Below, piece by piece: positions 51,122 to 52,968 of a stretch of 52,968 nt of DNA. How positions within the stretch are numbered: position 1 is the first letter of the stretch; each line of letters begins with the position of its first letter. The notes beneath the pieces are model-generated. The model was not told where the DNA came from. It saw only the letters and a program-made list of their open reading frames with translations, and searched no databases. The stretch comes from an uncultured Veillonellaceae bacterium (GTDB lineage Bacteria; Bacillota; Negativicutes; Selenomonadales; Selenomonadaceae): assembly GCA_902773295.1 (NCBI GenBank), contig CACYDT010000018.1:1-52968 (forward strand), in the 5' to 3' direction. The position numbers and the translations under genes were made by a program.

Positions 51122-52968
51122 ATGGCAACGACGGAACAGGATGTTATCAGGAAATTCATGAATTCCTTGGACAATACAAGCAAGAAAGGGACGGCTGCAC
51201 TCAATGAGGCGGTGAACTATGCCTCGGGCGGAAAGTTCTCCACGATGCAGTCCCTGATCAACAGCTTTGCAAGCGATTTGTCGAAGTATGGCGGAGACAG
51301 TTACGGCACGTCTGCGGATTCCAGATTCCTGAGGGAATCTTGCGGGATTGTCCTGTCGAATGCCGATACGGGGGCAATCACGGGGGCAGATGCCGGCGGG
51401 GCAGGGGTCAAGACAGCGGAGAGTATCGTGCCGGAAGCCGGCACGGCGGCCAACCTTGTCTATCCTGCGGGAAGCTCGTCGACGATTGATGGTATGACCA
51501 TCAAGTGGCCGAATCAATCGAGCCTGACTTCCGTGCAACAGGCAATCGTTTCCAAACTCAATACCTGGTGGATTTCCGGCGCATTGGATCTCATCGAGGA
51601 TTCTTTTGGCCTGAGTTTCAGGGAAAGCGGGGCAACGGTCAGGACGATTCCGCTGAATTTTTATGATTCCTCCGGGAGCATGATGGCTTATGTGAACCAC
51701 TTTAACAATTCCTTCACGGGCAATGCGACCTCGATTTCCTTGAATATCAATATGAATTACTACAGGAATCAGAAATTGGATGATGTGAATGGGATATCTT
51801 CCAGTTCCAGCGGTGTGTATCTTGATCGTATTTTGGCACATGAACTGACCCATGCGGTCATGGCAACGAATATCAAATGGTATGCCGATCTTCCCCAATT
51901 TGTGAAAGAAGGGCTTGCGGAGCTCGTTCATGGCAGCGATGATATACGCACTGCCACGATTACGAAGCTGGCTCAGTCCTCACAAGCCTCTTATGTAAAA
52001 AATACGCTGTTCAATCTTTCCTCGACAAGCAGTTCTGTGGATACGTACTCCGGGGGCTATATGCTGTTCCGGTATCTTGCGAAGCAGGCGGCGGGCGGCA
52101 ATTCGTCACAGGATACTTCTATTGTCGGGACTTCCGGCGATGATATGCTGTATGGGACGGCGCAAGACGATTTGATGAAGGGGCTTGCGGGCAATGATAC
52201 GCTCTATGGTTATAACGGCAACGATACCTTGTACGGAGGGGATGGGAACGACCGTCTCTACGGGGAGGCCGGGAACGATGTCATTGACGGCGGCGCGGGG
52301 AACAATACGATTCGCGGCGGCGCAGGAGCGGATACCATCGTGGGCGGCACGGGCGTCGATAAGTTCATGTATTGCGAGGGAGACGGCAACGATACGATCA
52401 CGGGCTTCGAGAGCAATAAGGACATCATCGACCTGTATCATGTGAACTACAGCTGGGCGCGTTCCGGCGATTCGGATGTACAGCTGACATTGGGTTCGGG
52501 GGGCATTCTTCTGAAGGATGCCTTCGGCAAGACGGCGAAGATCACGGATCGCTATGGCGGGAGCAAAACGGTGAGTTTCACGCAGGCGGCCGCCGCTCCC
52601 ACTACGTCTGATACTTCCACCGCACCGACTGCTCCCACGAATGCCGCCAATGTCATCCGGGGGACGGACGGGGCAGATCGTCTGAATGGTACGGGAGCCG
52701 GTGACGCAATCTATGGCTATGGCGACAATGACTCTCTCTACGGAGGCGCTGGAAATGACTGGCTGTACGGAGGGGACGGGAACGACCGTCTCTACGGGGA
52801 GGCCGGGAACGATATCATTGACGGCGGCGCAGGGAACAATACGATTCGCGGCGGCGCAGGAGCAGATACCATCGTGGGCGGCACGGGCGTCGATAAGTTC
52901 ATGTACTGCGAGGGAGACGGCAACGATACGATCACGGGCTTCGAGAGCAACAAGGACATCATCGACCT
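51122..52968 (+). CDS. RTX-tailed secreted metalloprotease (3' end outside window)
   Basis: The frame runs 615 codons with no stop to the window edge. Residues ~1-335 have no Sec signal and contain a zinc site H240-E-L-T-H244 followed by KEGLAELVHG, where E263 or E267 is the likely third ligand, giving a gluzincin-like layout. HELTHAVMA..EGLAE recalls the metallopeptidase domain described in flagellinolysins (from memory). From ~340 on are RTX nonapeptides (LYGGDGNDRLYGEAGND type), then a beta module, a Thr/Pro/Ala linker (APTTSDTSTAPTAPT) and a second, nearly identical RTX block. AGGAG eight bases before ATG 51122 sets the start. RTX tail, missing Sec signal and position make it a probable substrate of the adjacent type I system. 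Confidence 0.85.
   Translation, partial: MATTEQDVIRKFMNSLDNTSKKGTAALNEAVNYASGGKFSTMQSLINSFASDLSKYGGDSYGTSADSRFLRESCGIVLSNADTGAITGADAGGAGVKTAESIVPEAGTAANLVYPAGSSSTIDGMTIKWPNQSSLTSVQQAIVSKLNTWWISGALDLIEDSFGLSFRESGATVRTIPLNFYDSSGSMMAYVNHFNNSFTGNATSISLNINMNYYRNQKLDDVNGISSSSSGVYLDRILAHELTHAVMATNIKWYADLPQFVKEGLAELVHGSDDIRTATITKLAQSSQASYVKNTLFNLSSTSSSVDTYSGGYMLFRYLAKQAAGGNSSQDTSIVGTSGDDMLYGTAQDDLMKGLAGNDTLYGYNGNDTLYGGDGNDRLYGEAGNDVIDGGAGNNTIRGGAGADTIVGGTGVDKFMYCEGDGNDTITGFESNKDIIDLYHVNYSWARSGDSDVQLTLGSGGILLKDAFGKTAKITDRYGGSKTVSFTQAAAAPTTSDTSTAPTAPTNAANVIRGTDGADRLNGTGAGDAIYGYGDNDSLYGGAGNDWLYGGDGNDRLYGEAGNDIIDGGAGNNTIRGGAGADTIVGGTGVDKFMYCEGDGNDTITGFESNKDIID
52230..52434 (+). repeat. RTX block, first copy of a 534-bp tandem duplication
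   Basis: This 205-bp segment recurs at 52764-52968 with only six differences, five of them silent and one Val to Ile. The offset is 534 bp (178 codons), so the frame is kept. It encodes five to six RTX nonapeptides and the KFMYCEGDGNDTITGFES module. Confidence 0.95.
52764..52968 (+). repeat. RTX block, second copy of a 534-bp tandem duplication
   Basis: This is the second copy of the segment at 52230-52434, cut by the window edge while still matching. More copies may follow outside. The upstream RTX units of the two copies (52150-52229 and 52660-52763) are much less alike, so only part of the period is recently homogenised. Confidence 0.95.

Noticed and set aside
52140-52968. CRISPR-like array
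   Set aside because: The repeats are in-frame RTX codons with a 27-bp pattern and a 534-bp duplication, not short identical repeats with unique spacers.

Overview
The window reads as chromosome of a diderm Firmicute of the Negativicutes, most like the Selenomonas/Mitsuokella group. The case is inference from content. It has GC-rich genes with strong AGGAGG-type ribosome sites, combined with outer-membrane biology: a complete set of heptose-activation genes except gmhA, four heptosyltransferase-family (GT9) genes, an LptD/OstA-like protein, an O-antigen ligase and an ABC-type O-antigen exporter. No 16S, tRNA or housekeeping gene is present to fix the genus.

Layout. (1) 1-4.6 kb: the right end of an IS200/IS605-type element, a small secreted protein, a zinc-type CDF exporter, a secreted repeat protein, and a convergent membrane-bound diguanylate cyclase. 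(2) 4.69-4.88 kb: a 189-bp MITE-like inverted-repeat element in the promoter region of the next operon. (3) 5-22.5 kb: a long collinear LPS inner-core operon: LptD-like protein, a divergent RfaE1, RfaE2, GT9, an LtaS-like phosphotransferase, GT9, canonical RfaE1, HldD, GmhB, several glycosyltransferases, a DUF535 protein, two more GT9s, WaaL and a GT-C-like membrane protein. (4) 22.5-33.3 kb: an O-antigen block with its own promoter: WbaP initiating transferase, OafA acyltransferase, GT2, Wzm/Wzt exporter, a sugar aminotransferase, a NeuD-type acyltransferase, and a small fatty-acid-like module (acyl carrier protein, KAS III, short-chain reductase, second KAS III). That module probably makes an unusual acyl group for an amino sugar. 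(5) 33.4-38.3 kb: a 1285-residue three-module glycosyltransferase and a GT2-TPR protein. (6) 38.3-38.9 kb: a non-coding stretch with an omega-RNA-like IS605 right end that has no tnpB, plus a promoter-to-terminator unit that looks like a small RNA gene. (7) 39-52.97 kb: a surface/secretion locus. It holds a highly expressed-looking 825-aa RTX-like surface protein, two glycosyltransferases, a type I secretion set arranged ABC transporter - HlyD - ABC transporter, an orphan 182-aa protein, and an RTX-tailed metalloprotease that runs off the window.

How they work together. Regions 3-5 build, acylate, export and ligate LPS. Region 7 makes and exports Ca2+-binding RTX proteins through the same two-membrane envelope, and its two glycosyltransferases could decorate the exported protein. 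Two 65-bp copies of a palindromic element (63/65 identical, same orientation) bracket the 21 kb from 12.2 to 33.3 kb. The strongest leads are the tnpB-less omega-RNA-like element with a compensatory base change between two copies, the acyl-sugar module, the two-transporter secretion operon with a perfect 11-bp inverted repeat around its -10 box, and the 534-bp tandem duplication in the metalloprotease tail.
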